DNA of 64,000 nt from JAGWRA01 sp963711505 (GTDB taxonomy: Bacteria; Acidobacteriota; Vicinamibacteria; Vicinamibacterales; CAVVIG01). Positions within the stretch are counted from its first letter, which is position 1. Every line of letters starts with the position of its first letter. Under the pieces are notes generated by a model, which saw only the letters and a list, made by a program, of their open reading frames with translations, ran no database searches and was not told the origin of the DNA. The translations under genes and the position numbers were made by a program. The DNA lies in the NCBI GenBank assembly GCA_963711505.1, contig CAVQEJ010000003.1, positions 2,604,001 to 2,668,000 on the forward strand. The letters run 5' to 3'. This document shows, piece after piece, positions 19,698-31,200 of the stretch.

Positions 19698-22600
19698 ATT
19701 ACCCGCCGCCTTGTCCCCAGCGCCTTGTTCGCGGTGTTGCTGGCCGTGGTCCTGATGGTCAGGCTGGGCGCCACAGCGGCGACGCCCCCTCCCGGAGGCC
19801 CCGACGGCGTCGGCTTCCTCGGCAGCATCACCGCCCTGTCGGCCAACCAGCTCGTGTTGAACGACGGGCGGGGCACGCAGAGCATCGCGCTGGAGACCGG
19901 GACGAGACTGGTGGCGAACAAGGGCGGCGCGCTCCACATCGGCGCGCCGGTGTTCGTGGGGGCGCATCACGTCAACGGCCGGCTGGTCGCGCGCGTGGTG
20001 GAGAACCTCGGCGGCCTGCAGATCGCGCCGACGGCCTCCCAGAAGCTGATGACGCTACTGAAGGGGACGCACCCGCAGCAGTCCTCCGGCACGACGGGCT
20101 CGGCGACGAGCGGGAACTGCCTCCTGGACTTCGGGTTCGACCCACGGAGTCGATGCTGAGTTTCACGGGATGCCTCGGCTACCCGTCCCTGACGATCGCG
20201 CCGGACTTCAGCCCGCTCCAGTTGCTGAGCGTCCCGGGCTTCTCGATGTCCCTGACGTCCATCAACCTGTCGTTGGCGACGAGCGGCGGCTTCTACGAGT
20301 TCCCCTTCAAGTTCACCGCGGTGGACGTCGCGACGCAGCAGGACGACGCGTGGGTCGGGCAGTGCATCAGCGAGGGCTACAACTTCCTTCCGGCCAGAAG
20401 CCAATCCGTGTCCCGATCGCGGCCCTCCGTCCCTGCGTCGGGCCAGCCACGTGAGGTCGCGATGAACGTCACGCCGGTCTCGACCGGCCCGGTGCCGTCC
20501 TACCAGTTCGGCGCCGGCGCCATGCTCGAGGTCGGCCTGCAGTTCGACACGGCCAGTCGGGTGCGGTCCGGTCGGGCTGTCGCCCTGCACCTATGACCTG
20601 ACCATCCCGGCCCCCTCGCCGCTGTCCACGTTTTCGCAGACGAATGCGGCGGCGCCGCTCGCGCCTGGTTCCACCATGCGCGTACCGCCCACGGTCTGCT
20701 CGACGCTGGGCTTCTCGCTGGACCTGCCACCGATAATCGGCAAGTTCCTGTCACCCTTCGACATCCTGCTCTGCAACATCTTCTACGTCGACCCGCCGCC
20801 CGCCGGTTTCACGATGGAGGTGGAGGCCGCCGGGCAGGATGACGACCGACCTGGGCCAGCTCACCTTCCAGGGCGGCCAGCCACAGGACGTCTGGGGTCA
20901 CGCCACGCTCCTTTGACAACGGCGCGGACGATCTAATTTCTCGAACTTCCAGGTACGTCGCCCAGGAACACCTCAAGATGCAGCTCAAGTTCCGGAAGCT
21001 GGGCGGGGTCATCTTCGCCCAGACGCCGGAGCTGGGCGACGTCACGCAGTATGTGAATTTCATCCAGCCTTCGCAGTCGGCCCTTGCGGGGACAGACGCC
21101 GGCAAACCGCATCAGGTCCCGGTCCAGTACGCGCCGATTGCGGCGACGACCATCACGGATTTCGCGCCCCAGGCCGTCGACAGTGCGGGCGGCTCGGTCA
21201 TCCAGGTCGACGGCAACGCGTTCGAGCCGGTGCACAACAACGGCACGAACATCCCGGGCAGCGGCGTGACGTCGATCGACATCTGTCAGACGCCCCAGCG
21301 CAACACGGCGACCGACGCCTTGAACGTGCCGTTCACGATCGCCTCGAACACGTCGCTCGAGATCTATCCGCCGGCGCACGCCCCTCGCTCTCGCTCGTGC
21401 AGGACCAGACGGCTCGGGGACGCTGCCCAACACCTTCACCAGCGACTATCTGGTCGTCCACGAGTGGGGCACCACGCTTGTGAAGAACCTGTTTACGCCC
21501 CGCCGCCGATCATCAGCTCGCTCAGGGCCGAGACGGTGTACGGCTCGTTCGGGTCGCCCGAGAGCTCATCCAATGGCGGCACGACTATACATCAACGGCT
21601 ACGGCATGGGCCGCGTGACGCACGTGCTGTTCGGGGACGTACCAGCCGGTTTCGTGCAGTGCGGTGTCGGGACGGCCAATTCGGACCCGGCAACCTCCAC
21701 GGTCTGCACGTCGAATCCCGGACTCGTGATTGCGACGGCGCCGCCACATACGGCGGGCAGCGTGGACGCGCACGTGCAGTCCGCCTGCTTCGGGAACTAC
21801 AACTCGAACATCGTCTGCGGCACGAGCGTGGAGCTCCCCGGTGAGCCGATGACCTACAAGCCGGCGCTGGTGCTGATGGTGATGTCGTGTCGGGCGGGCT
21901 GCCGGCCGGTGGCTACGAGATCACGCTAAGTGGCAGCGGGTTCAGGCGGCGGGAGCGCCATCGTCCACTTCGCCGGGATGGAGATCGACTGCAACCAGAG
22001 CTGCACCAGCGTCACCGATCGTCGCTGACCCTCATGGTGCCGGCCGGGACCGTCGGGACCACCGTGCCGGTCTCGGTCGAGAACGCCTGCCCCAACACGA
22101 ACGGCCCCGCGTGCGGCACGTCGCAGCAGTTGTTCGACCAGTACGTCGGCTCGCCGACGCTGACCAGCCTGACGCCGAGCTCAGGCGGCGATGCCGGCGC
22201 CACGCAGGTGGAGATCGAGGGAACGGGCTTCACCATGGCGACCGAGGTCGACGTGACGGTTGACGGGCAGATGGCCGTGGTCCCGAACCCGAGAGTGGTG
22301 TTCGGCTCCTATCTGGGGTTCACGATGCCGATTTCGCCGACGGGCTTCCGGGCACGGCGAGCATCGCGGTGAGGATGGGCTGGGCCCGTCAGCGCCGGAC
22401 GTCACCTCGTGCGGGACCTCGAGCACGGCGCTGGGGTTCGATCACGTGAGCACCGCCCCGCTCCAGCCCACGACGATCACCCTTGCCCCGGCGGTCGGGC
22501 TCGTCGGCGGGGCGAGAACCATGCGCGCGACACTCCGCGCGACCATCGGCGGGCTGCTGCCGGATGAGCAGCTGTCGTTGAGCGTGGAGGGATCGAACGT

Positions 22601-23770
22601 CGGGACCGCGACCACGGATGGGACCGGTGTCGCGACGCTGACGGCGACCCTGCGGTTGTCGCTCGCGAGCGCCGTCTATGCGGGCGGGGTGTCGGCGGCG
22701 GTCGCTGGCAATCGATCTACGTGGCGTCGCAGGCCTCGACCTCGCTGACGGTGAAGACGCCGGAGGTGGTCGTGTGGGGCATCGACGGCAGCGTCAGCAT
22801 CTTCCACGTCCAGCCGCCTTCCCTGATCGGCGTGCGGCAGGTCGCGGCGGGGGAGGGTGACGCCTTCGCGCTGATGGATGACGGCACGGTGGTGGCCTGG
22901 GGCAGCGGCGTGGGGGTCACCGAGATCCCGGCCGGTCTCTCGAACGTCGTCCAGATTGACGCGAGCGGTTTGGATGCCAGTTCAGCGACGCCCCGAGCGC
23001 GGTGCTTCGGGCGGACGGGAGCGTCGTCGTCTGGGGGGCGTCGCCGGCCATGGCGCCGCTGTCGAACCTGCCACGGCTCAGTCGATCGCTGTGGGGTGGA
23101 GCGTTCGTCGCCGGCGTGACGCAGGGGAGGAGCGCTGTTGTGGGGGGCGACAGCACGAACGGCGCCGACGAATGGGGCCGCGGTGGCGACGAGCGTGGTG
23201 TCGTGGTCTCGGCGGGTCTTGGCGATGTGCTCGCCCTCCGGAGCGACGGCACGGTTGTCGCCTGGGGACTGGATGCGGACGGCGAGACGGAGTGCTCGCC
23301 GGCCTGTCGAATGTCGTGGCGATGGCAGCCGGCCGCTACGGCAGTATGGCGTTGCGCAAGGACGGCACGGTGGTGGCGTGGGGCCACGACAACTACGGCG
23401 ACCAGTTCCGGACCCTGGTGCCGTCGTCGGTCGTCGGCGTGCAGGAGGATCGACTTAACGGTTCTTAGTATCCGAAGGCCGGGCTGGCGGACGGCAGCAT
23501 CGGCGTCTGGTGCGGCCCTTCCGCGTGCGTCCGGGCGCCGGCCTGACTGTCGCCGGTCAGGGCCTTCGACAGGGCGGCTACGACAATGCGTGTCCGTCGT
23601 GGCGCTCGTCTCCTCGCAGGTCGGGACGACGTCTCGGTCGGTGCCGTGTCGGGCTCACAGAGCAGCACGCAAACGCTCCAGGCCAAGCTCGTCTCCGGCC
23701 AGGTCCCGCTCCCGAACGAGACCGTCGAGTTCCGTCTGAACGGCCAGATGTGGGGTCGGTCGCGACCGAC
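19698..23770 (+). pseudogene. N-terminal part of a giant secreted IPT/RCC1-like repeat protein, many frame changes
   Basis: A ribosome-binding site (AAAGGGAG) is followed at 19698 by ATT where an ATG would be expected. TRRLVPSALFAVLLAVVLMV then gives a signal peptide. A small beta-domain follows (GFLGSITALSANQLVLND), then LSFTGCLGYPSLTIAPDF. IPT/TIG-type segments include VTSIDICQTP and LTSLTPSSGGDAGATQVEIEG. RCC1-like blades include DGTVVAWGSG, DGSVVVWG and DGTVVAWGHDN. The coding sense passes through at least ten frame changes over 4 kb, yet each piece keeps codon use and motifs. It appears to continue into the intact frame that ends at 28000, giving a protein of roughly 2,760 residues. Either it is decayed or the assembly is poor here. 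Confidence 0.6.
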
Positions 23771-26700
23771 GCGAGCGGCACGGCGACGCTGGCGAATGTC
23801 AGCCTGGCCAACATCGCGCACGGCACGTATGCGACCGGCGTCACCGCGTCGTTCGCCGGCGACTCGACGAACGGAGCGGCCACGGCGACCGCCAGCCTGA
23901 CGGTCGCCGGCCAGAGCCAGACGATCACCTTCGGCACCCTCGCCGGCAGGACGTTCGGGGATCCGCCGTTCACGGTGAGCGCGACCGCCTCATCGAACCT
24001 GCCGGTGTCGTTCGCCGCGACCGGGGCCTGCACGATTGCGGGCGACACGGTGACGATCACGGGCGCCGGCTCCTGCACGATCACCGCCTCCCAGGCCGGC
24101 GACAGCACCTGGGATCCGGCGAAGGACGTTTCGCAGCCGTTCACTATCGCCCAGGCGTCCCAGACCATCAGCTTCCCGCTGATCTACGGCCAGAATGACA
24201 GCGTGCCGTTCCAGGTGAGCGCGACGGCGAGCACGGGCCTGCCGGTGACCTTTTCGATCGTGTCCGGCCCGGCCACCGTCAGCGGCACCACGGTCACGAT
24301 GACCGGCGCCGGGGCCGTCACCATCCGCGCGTCGCAGGCCGGCAACAGCAACTACGCCGCGGCCAGCAGCGACCAGACGTTCGCCGCCCTCGGGCTCCCG
24401 GTCGCGACGAGCCTGTCGCCCTCGTCGGGACTGCTGACGGGCGGGACCGTCGTCAGCCTGACGGGCACGGGTCTGGCGACGACCTACGGCCTGCAAGTCA
24501 ACGGCCTGCCCGTGCCGGCGACCTATATCTCCGACACGCTCGTGAAGTTCACCGTGCCGCCAGGCGCAGCTGGCCCGGTGAACGTTGTCGCCTTTACGGG
24601 ATGCGGCGCATCGGCTCCGGGCGCCACCGCGTGCGGCCCCACGGCGCCGCTCACCTACACGTACGAGAAGCTGCCGCAGTCGATCACGTTCGGCGCGCTC
24701 GCCAACGTGACCTACGGGGACGCCGGGTTCGCCCTGACGGCCACCAGTGACTCCGGCCTGCCGGTCAGCTTCAGCGTCGTCAGCGGTCCGGCGAGTATCG
24801 CGGGCAACCTCGTCACGATCACCGGCGCCGGCCCGGTGACCATCCGTGCGTCGCAGGCGGGGAACGACACCTATCTGCCCGCGGCGAACGTGGACCAGAC
24901 GTTCACGGTGGCGCAGGCCTCATCGACGACGACCGTAACCTGTCCGACGTCAGCGGTGACGTACACCGGCGCGGCACAGACGCCCTGCACGGTGTCGGTC
25001 ACGGGCGTGGGCGGATTGAGCCTGACGCCGGCGGCGACCTACGCGAACAACGTCGATGCCGGCACGGCGACCGCCAGCTACACCTTCGCGGGCGACGCCA
25101 ATCACACGGCGAGCTCGAACAGCGCGACGTTCCAGATCGGCAAGGCGGCCTCCACCACGGTCGTGACCATCACGGGTGGGCCGTTCACCTACACCGGCGC
25201 GGCGCAGACGCCGGCCACTGTCAGCGTGACGGGCGCGGGCGGGTTGAACCTGACGCCGACGGCGACCTACGCGAGCAACGTCGATGCCGGCACGGCGACC
25301 GCCAGCTACACCTTCGCGGGCGACGCCAATCACGCCCCGAGCGCCGATAGCCGGACGTTCACGATCGGCAAGGCGGCAGCCACGGTCTCGGTCAACGGCT
25401 ACACCGGCACCTATGACGCGACCGCACACGGCGCGACCGGCACGGCCACCGGGATCGGCGGTGTCGACCTGAGCGCTGGCCTGAACCTCGGCTCGGCGTT
25501 CACGGATGCGCCGGGCGGGACGGCCCACTGGACCTTCACCGGCGGCGCGAACTACGCCGATCAGAGCGGTGACGCGACGGTCACGATAAACAAGGCCGTG
25601 GCCACGGTCGCCGTGAACGGCTTCACCGGCACCTACGACGCGACGGCGCATGGCGCGACCGGGACGGCGACCGGGATCGGCGGCGTCGATCTCAGCGCCG
25701 GCCTGAACCTTGGCGCGACCTTCACCGACGCGCCGGGTGGCACGGCCCACTGGACCTTCACCGGTGGGACCGACTACACCGACCAGAGCGGCAACGCGAC
25801 GATCACCATCAACAAGGCCGCCGCGACGGTCAACGTGACCGGCTACACCGGCACCTATGACACCACCGCGCACGGCGCGACCGGGACGGCGACCGGGATC
25901 GGCGGCGTCGATCTCAGCGCCGGCCTGAACCTTGGCGCGACCTTCACCGACGCGCCGGGTGGCACGGCCCACTGGACCTTCACCGGTGGGACCGACTACA
26001 CCGACCAGAGCGGCAACGCGACGATCACCATCAACAAGGCCGCCGCGACGGTCAACGTGACCGGCTACACCGGCACCTATGACACCACCGCGCACGGCGC
26101 GACCGGCACGGCCACCGGCGTTGGCGGCGTCGACCTGAGCGCCGGTCTGAACGTCGGGTCCACGTTCACCGACGCGCCGGGTGGCACGGCCCACTGGACC
26201 TTCACCGGTGGGACCGACTACACCGACCAGAGCGGCAACGCGACGATCACCATCAACAAGGCCGCCGCGACGGTCAACGTGACCGGCTACACCGGCACCT
26301 ATGACACCACCGCGCACGGCGCGACCGGGACGGCCACTGGCATCGGCGGTGTCGACCTGAGCGCCGGATTGAACTTCGGGTCCACCTTCACCGACGCGCC
26401 CGGCGGGACGGCCCACTGGACCTTCACCGGCGGGACGGACTACACCGATCAGAGCGGCGACGCCACGATCACGATCAACAAGGCCGTGGCGACGGTCGCC
26501 GTGAACGGCTACACCGGCACGTATGACGCCGCGGCGCACGGCGCGACCGGCACGGCCACCGGGATCGGCGGCGTCGACCTCAGTGCCGGCCTGAACTTCG
26601 GGTCCACTTTCACCGACGCGCCGGGCGGGACGGCCCACTGGACCTTCACCGGTGGCACGAACTACACCGATCAGAGCGGCGACGCCACGATCGCCATCAA

Positions 26701-28000
26701 CAAGGCGGCGTCGACCACGGTCGTCACGATCGCCGGCGGGCCGTTCGCCTACACGGGCCTGCCGCAGACGCCGGCGACGGTCAGCGTGACGGGCGTCGGC
26801 GGGCTGAGCCTGACGCCGGCGGCGACCTACACGAACAACGTCAATGCCGGCACGGCGACCGCCAGCTACAGCTACGCCGGCGATACCAATCACACCGGGA
26901 GCACCGGCAGCCAGACGTTCACCATCAGCCAGGCGCCGCTGACCATTACCGCCCTCCCGGCCTCGATGAGCTATGGCGGGCCGTTCCCCACGCTCACCGC
27001 GGCCTACAGTGGCTTCGTCCACGGCGAGACCGCCGCCGTGCTCGCCACGCCAGCGGCGCTGGCCACGACGGCGACCCCCACGAGCGTCGTCGGCACCTAT
27101 CCGATCACCGTGGGCGGCGCGACGGCACCGAACTACGCGATCACCTTCGTCAACGGCCTGCTGACCGTCACGCCGGCGTCGCTGACGATCACGGCCGACA
27201 ACCAGTCCCGGTGGGTCGGGGCGGCGAACCCGGCGCTCACGGTGAGCTACACCGGATTCGTCGACGACGATACGGCCGCCAGTCTGACGACGCCGGTCAG
27301 CGTGACGACGACCGCGGCGCTGCTGAGCCCGTCGGGGAGCTATCCGATCGTGGTGTCGGGCGCGGCCGACCCGAACTACACCATCACGTTCGTCAACGGG
27401 ACGCTGACCGTGACCGGCCTGCAGCCGGTGGCGCAGGGCGTGCGGGCGGCGATCGCGAGGCTGAAGCCGACCGGCAGCCGGCAGCTCGACCACGAGATCG
27501 ACGAAGCGCTGCGGCAGATCGACGCGAGCCTCCAGGCGCGGCTCTGGCAGGACGACTCCCATCTGACGGCGCGGGGGCAGTTCGTGTTCGAGGCGGCGCG
27601 CGAGGCGGTCTCGGGGTTGACCGAGCACGAGATCGACCGGCACGCGCCGGCGGCGCTGGTGAGCCAGCTGGCGGCGCAGGCGGACATCCTGGTCAAGGTG
27701 AACCGGGCACTCGCGCAACTGCCGCTGGACGAGGCGACGGCGGCCGGCGTCGAGGCGCGGCGGCTCACCGATCCGGCGAAGGACATCGCCGAAGGCGACA
27801 CCCAGGCGGCGAAGCCGGGCGGCGGCGACGAGGCGATCCGGCACTACCGCGACGCCTGGCAGGACGTGCAGCGGGCGGTGCGCGCGCTGACACACGATGA
27901 CGACCGCGACGGCGACAGGGACCACGGGCGCACCGACAGGGGCGGACGCGATCACAAGGGCGGGCGCGCGCACGACAAGCACGACAAGGGCGGGCACTGA
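23510..28000 (+). CDS. giant secreted protein, MBG-repeat C-terminal part
   Basis: This frame is open for nearly 4.5 kb; meaningful sequence starts at about 23770 (SVATDASGTATLANV). It holds Ig-like modules with AGDSTNGAATATASL and two or more IPT-like modules (SLSPSSGLLTGGTVV). These are followed by MBG domains: QTITFGTLAGRTFGDPPF, then six near-identical 74-residue units built on GYTGTYD...HGATGTATGIGG and AHWTFTGG, then YGX-type MBG units. The last 190 residues are different: an amphipathic helical region (LDHEIDEALRQIDASL) and a tail rich in Asp, His, Arg and Lys. Such proteins are exported adhesins or surface stalks. No sorting signal or enzyme motif is visible. The start drawn here is only the open-frame limit; I believe it is the continuation of the preceding feature. 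Confidence 0.75.
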   Translation: MRPFRVRPGAGLTVAGQGLRQGGYDNACPSWRSSPRRSGRRLGRCRVGLTEQHANAPGQARLRPGPAPERDRRVPSERPDVGSVATDASGTATLANVSLANIAHGTYATGVTASFAGDSTNGAATATASLTVAGQSQTITFGTLAGRTFGDPPFTVSATASSNLPVSFAATGACTIAGDTVTITGAGSCTITASQAGDSTWDPAKDVSQPFTIAQASQTISFPLIYGQNDSVPFQVSATASTGLPVTFSIVSGPATVSGTTVTMTGAGAVTIRASQAGNSNYAAASSDQTFAALGLPVATSLSPSSGLLTGGTVVSLTGTGLATTYGLQVNGLPVPATYISDTLVKFTVPPGAAGPVNVVAFTGCGASAPGATACGPTAPLTYTYEKLPQSITFGALANVTYGDAGFALTATSDSGLPVSFSVVSGPASIAGNLVTITGAGPVTIRASQAGNDTYLPAANVDQTFTVAQASSTTTVTCPTSAVTYTGAAQTPCTVSVTGVGGLSLTPAATYANNVDAGTATASYTFAGDANHTASSNSATFQIGKAASTTVVTITGGPFTYTGAAQTPATVSVTGAGGLNLTPTATYASNVDAGTATASYTFAGDANHAPSADSRTFTIGKAAATVSVNGYTGTYDATAHGATGTATGIGGVDLSAGLNLGSAFTDAPGGTAHWTFTGGANYADQSGDATVTINKAVATVAVNGFTGTYDATAHGATGTATGIGGVDLSAGLNLGATFTDAPGGTAHWTFTGGTDYTDQSGNATITINKAAATVNVTGYTGTYDTTAHGATGTATGIGGVDLSAGLNLGATFTDAPGGTAHWTFTGGTDYTDQSGNATITINKAAATVNVTGYTGTYDTTAHGATGTATGVGGVDLSAGLNVGSTFTDAPGGTAHWTFTGGTDYTDQSGNATITINKAAATVNVTGYTGTYDTTAHGATGTATGIGGVDLSAGLNFGSTFTDAPGGTAHWTFTGGTDYTDQSGDATITINKAVATVAVNGYTGTYDAAAHGATGTATGIGGVDLSAGLNFGSTFTDAPGGTAHWTFTGGTNYTDQSGDATIAINKAASTTVVTIAGGPFAYTGLPQTPATVSVTGVGGLSLTPAATYTNNVNAGTATASYSYAGDTNHTGSTGSQTFTISQAPLTITALPASMSYGGPFPTLTAAYSGFVHGETAAVLATPAALATTATPTSVVGTYPITVGGATAPNYAITFVNGLLTVTPASLTITADNQSRWVGAANPALTVSYTGFVDDDTAASLTTPVSVTTTAALLSPSGSYPIVVSGAADPNYTITFVNGTLTVTGLQPVAQGVRAAIARLKPTGSRQLDHEIDEALRQIDASLQARLWQDDSHLTARGQFVFEAAREAVSGLTEHEIDRHAPAALVSQLAAQADILVKVNRALAQLPLDEATAAGVEARRLTDPAKDIAEGDTQAAKPGGGDEAIRHYRDAWQDVQRAVRALTHDDDRDGDRDHGRTDRGGRDHKGGRAHDKHDKGGH
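25367..26698 (+). repeat. six tandem 222-bp repeats inside the giant gene
   Basis: Unit starts are at 25367, 25589, 25811, 26033, 26255 and 26477, each exactly 222 bp (74 codons) apart. Units 2 to 5 share long identical stretches, which points to recent duplication or gene conversion. The unit number may be collapsed or variable in the real genome. Confidence 0.9.
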
Positions 28001-28003
28001 GAC

Positions 28004-28043
28004 GGCGGCCCCTGCGAGCTGATTTCATCTCGCAGGGGCCGCC
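28004..28043 (+). terminator. 15-bp perfect hairpin after the giant gene
   Basis: The left arm GGCGGCCCCTGCGAG (28004-28018) and its exact complement (28029-28043) flank a 10-base loop. There is no T-tract. Its arms contain the GGCGGCCCCTG core of repeat family A. Confidence 0.65.
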
Positions 28044-28217
28044 ATCCGACCACTCCGCGAACCACCAGCTCGTCCGCACTTTCACCCGCCGACGCGCCAT
28101 CACTGCTGAGCTAACTTGTCATGCTTTTGAGTAACATGCAGGGTGTGATGCGTCCGACTGCGATCGTCTGCCCCCTCCACGACGGTCGATCCGAATTCAC
28201 CTGAGAGGCACTTCCTC

Positions 28218-31200
28218 ATGCATAGAACACAACGCTTTCTGATCGGCCTGATTCTGGCCGGTCTCTCCCTTGTTCCGGCGGCCGGGTTCGCCGCGCCGGC
28301 CCCGCCGGCGCAGCTCACGAGCGCCCTGCACTGGCGCAGCGTCGGCCCGTATGTCGGCGGCCGCGTGGTGGCCGTGACCGGCGTGCCGCAGGAGCCGAAC
28401 GTCTACTACATGGGCTCGACGGGCGGCGGCGTCTGGATGAGCGACGACTACGGCCTCCACTGGAAGAACATCTCCGACAAGTATTTCGACAACAGCAACA
28501 TCGGCGCGATTGCGGTCGCGCCGTCCGACCCGAAGGTGATCTACGTCGGGACCGGCGAGCCCGACATCCGCAACACGATGCTCACCGGCGACGGGATGTA
28601 CAAGTCCACCGACGCCGGCAAGACCTGGAAGAAGATCGGGCTGGCCGAGACGCACGTCATCAGCAAGATCGTGGTCGATCCCGCCAATCCCGACGTGGTC
28701 TACGTGGCGGCCATGGGCCATGTCTTCGCGGACAACGCGGAGCGCGGGGTCTTCAAGAGCACCGACGGCGGGCAGACCTGGAAGAAGATCCTCTACGTCG
28801 ACACCAAGACCGGGGCGATCGACCTGGCCATGAACCCGGCCAACCCGAAGATCCTGTATGCCGCGATGTGGCAGGCGTTCCGCACGCACTGGACCTTCTC
28901 GAGCGGCGGCCCGGGCAGCGGCATCTACGAGTCCGCCGACGGCGGCGTCACCTGGAAGAACATCACGCACGCGACCGGGCTGCCCACGGGGATCTTCGGC
29001 CGCGTCGGCCTCGGCATCTCGGCGAGCAACCCGAGCGTCCTGTACGCGATCGTCCAGGGGCAGTACAAGGACCAGGCCGGCGGCCTGTTCCGCTCGAGCG
29101 ACGCCGGGAAGAGCTGGACCATGGTGAACAACAGCATGGACCTGACCCAGCGCGCCTTCTACTACAGCCAGGTGTTCGTCGATCCCAAGAACCCCGACAC
29201 GATCTACCTGCCGCAGGTCGCGGCCCTCTGGGTGTCGCACGACGGCGGCAAGAAGATCAGCCGGCTGCGCCCGCCGCACGGCGACAACCACGCGCTGTGG
29301 ATCAACCCGAACAACCCCGAGGTCATGATCGAAGCCAACGACGGCGGCGCGACGGTCACGCGCGACGGCGGCAAGAACTGGAGCAGCGAGGACAATCAGC
29401 CGACCGGCCAGTTCTATCACGTGAATCTCGACGAACAGTTCCCCTACCACATCTACGGCGCCCAGCAGGACGAGAGCTCGAACGAGGGGCCGAGCGCGGT
29501 GGCGGCAGGTTCCATCCCGCCCGTGTGGACGCGCGTGCAGGGCGGCGAGGCGAGCTGGGTCGTGCCGGAGCCGGGCAAGCCCTGGATCACCTTCGGCAGC
29601 GGGTACTACAGCAAGCTCGGGCGCGAGGACCGGCGGCTCGGCCTCATCACCGAGGTGAGCCCGTGGCCGTCCTACCAGTTCGGTCTGGCGGGGACGAAGA
29701 TCAAGTACCGCTACGGCTGGAATCACCACCCGATTCTGTTCGCGCCGGGCAATCCGCACGAACTGCTGACGGGCGCGAACGTCGTGTTCGAGACCCTGGA
29801 TGACGGCATCCACTGGAAGCAGATCAGCCCGGATCTCACCCGCGACGACAAGACCAAGCAGGGGCGGCCGGGTGGGCCCATCAGCGCGGACGTGACCGGC
29901 GAGGAGATGTTCGACACGCTCTCCTCGCTCGCGGTCTCCCCGCTCACCGACGACATCATCTGGGCCGGGTCCGACGACGGCCTGGTGCACGTGACCACCG
30001 ACGGCGGCGCCAACTGGGCGGAGGTGCGGCCGCCGGCGCTGCCCACCTGGTCCACGATCACCTGCATCGAGCCGTCACACACCGACAAGGGGACGGCGTA
30101 CGTGTCGGCCAGCCGGTTCGACTGGGACGACTTCCACCCCTACGTCTACAAGACCACGGACTACGGCAAGACCTGGACCGCGCTCACCACGGGCGTGCCC
30201 GACGGCCAGTACGTGGAGAGCGTCCGCCAGGATCCCGACGATGCCAACCTGATGTTCCTGGGCACCAGCAAGACGGTGTTCATGAGCCTCGATGGCGGCG
30301 CCAACTGGCTGCCGTTGAGCCTCAACCTGCCGGCGGTGCGGGTCAGCGACATCGGCATCCAGGCCGCGCAGCATGCGGTGGTGCTGGCCACGCACGGCCG
30401 CGCCTTCTGGGTGCTGGACAACCTGCAGTTCCTCGAGCAGCTGAGCGCGGCGAAGGTGGACAGCAATGCGTCCTATCTGTTCAAGCCGCAGCAGACCTGG
30501 CTCGTCACGCGCCGCGGAGGATTCGGCGGGCCGTCGGACGGGGGCCAGAACCTCCCCGCGGGGGCGACGGTGTTCTTCCATCTGCCGGCCAGCTACGACG
30601 GCCAGACGCCGGTGAAGCTGAGCTTCACCGACTCGATGGGTCACGTGATCCGCAGCTACACCCTGCCGCTGAAGGCGGAGCCGAACACCTCCGGGTTCGG
30701 CGGGCCCGCGCGGAAGCCCGCGAAGCTCCATCCCGGCATGAACAGCTTCCTGTGGGATCTGCGGTACCCGACGGTGGTCACCGTCAAGGGGATCTACCAT
30801 TCCGGGTTCTCGGCCGCCGTGCCGGTCGGCCCCGAGGTGGTGCCCGGCACCTATGACGCCGTGCTCACCTACGCGGGCACCACGCAGAAGCAGTCGTTCG
30901 AGGTGAAGCTCGATCCGCGGCTGAGCACCACGCAGGCGGAACTGCAGCAGCGGTTCGACCTGCTGATGCAGATTCAGGACGCCATCAAGCAGCTGAACAC
31001 CACGCTGAACGAGGCGATCGACACTCGCGCGGCGTTGAACAAGGCCGTCGCCGACAAGACCGTGTCGGCCGGCGCCGCACAAACCGCGCTGGCGGCGCTG
31101 AACAGCAACATCGACGATCTGGTCGACCTGAAGATCCAGTCCGGTGAGGGTGGGCTGGTGTATCCGCCACGGCTCCGCTCCTGGCTGAGCGCAATCTTCA

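Noticed and set aside
21430..21485. The VVHEWGT motif as evidence for a separate gene
   Set aside because: It lies inside the fragmented IPT region in a short frame and is not accompanied by the rest of any VHEWGT-type protein.
25367..26698. CRISPR-like regular spacing
   Set aside because: The 222-bp periodic repeats are contiguous coding units without spacers and no cas genes are present.
24950..27997. A 1,015-codon open frame on the minus strand
   Set aside because: It is the shadow of the MBG repeats; its own repeats follow the 222-bp period of the sense gene and its composition is Arg/Gly/Val-rich.
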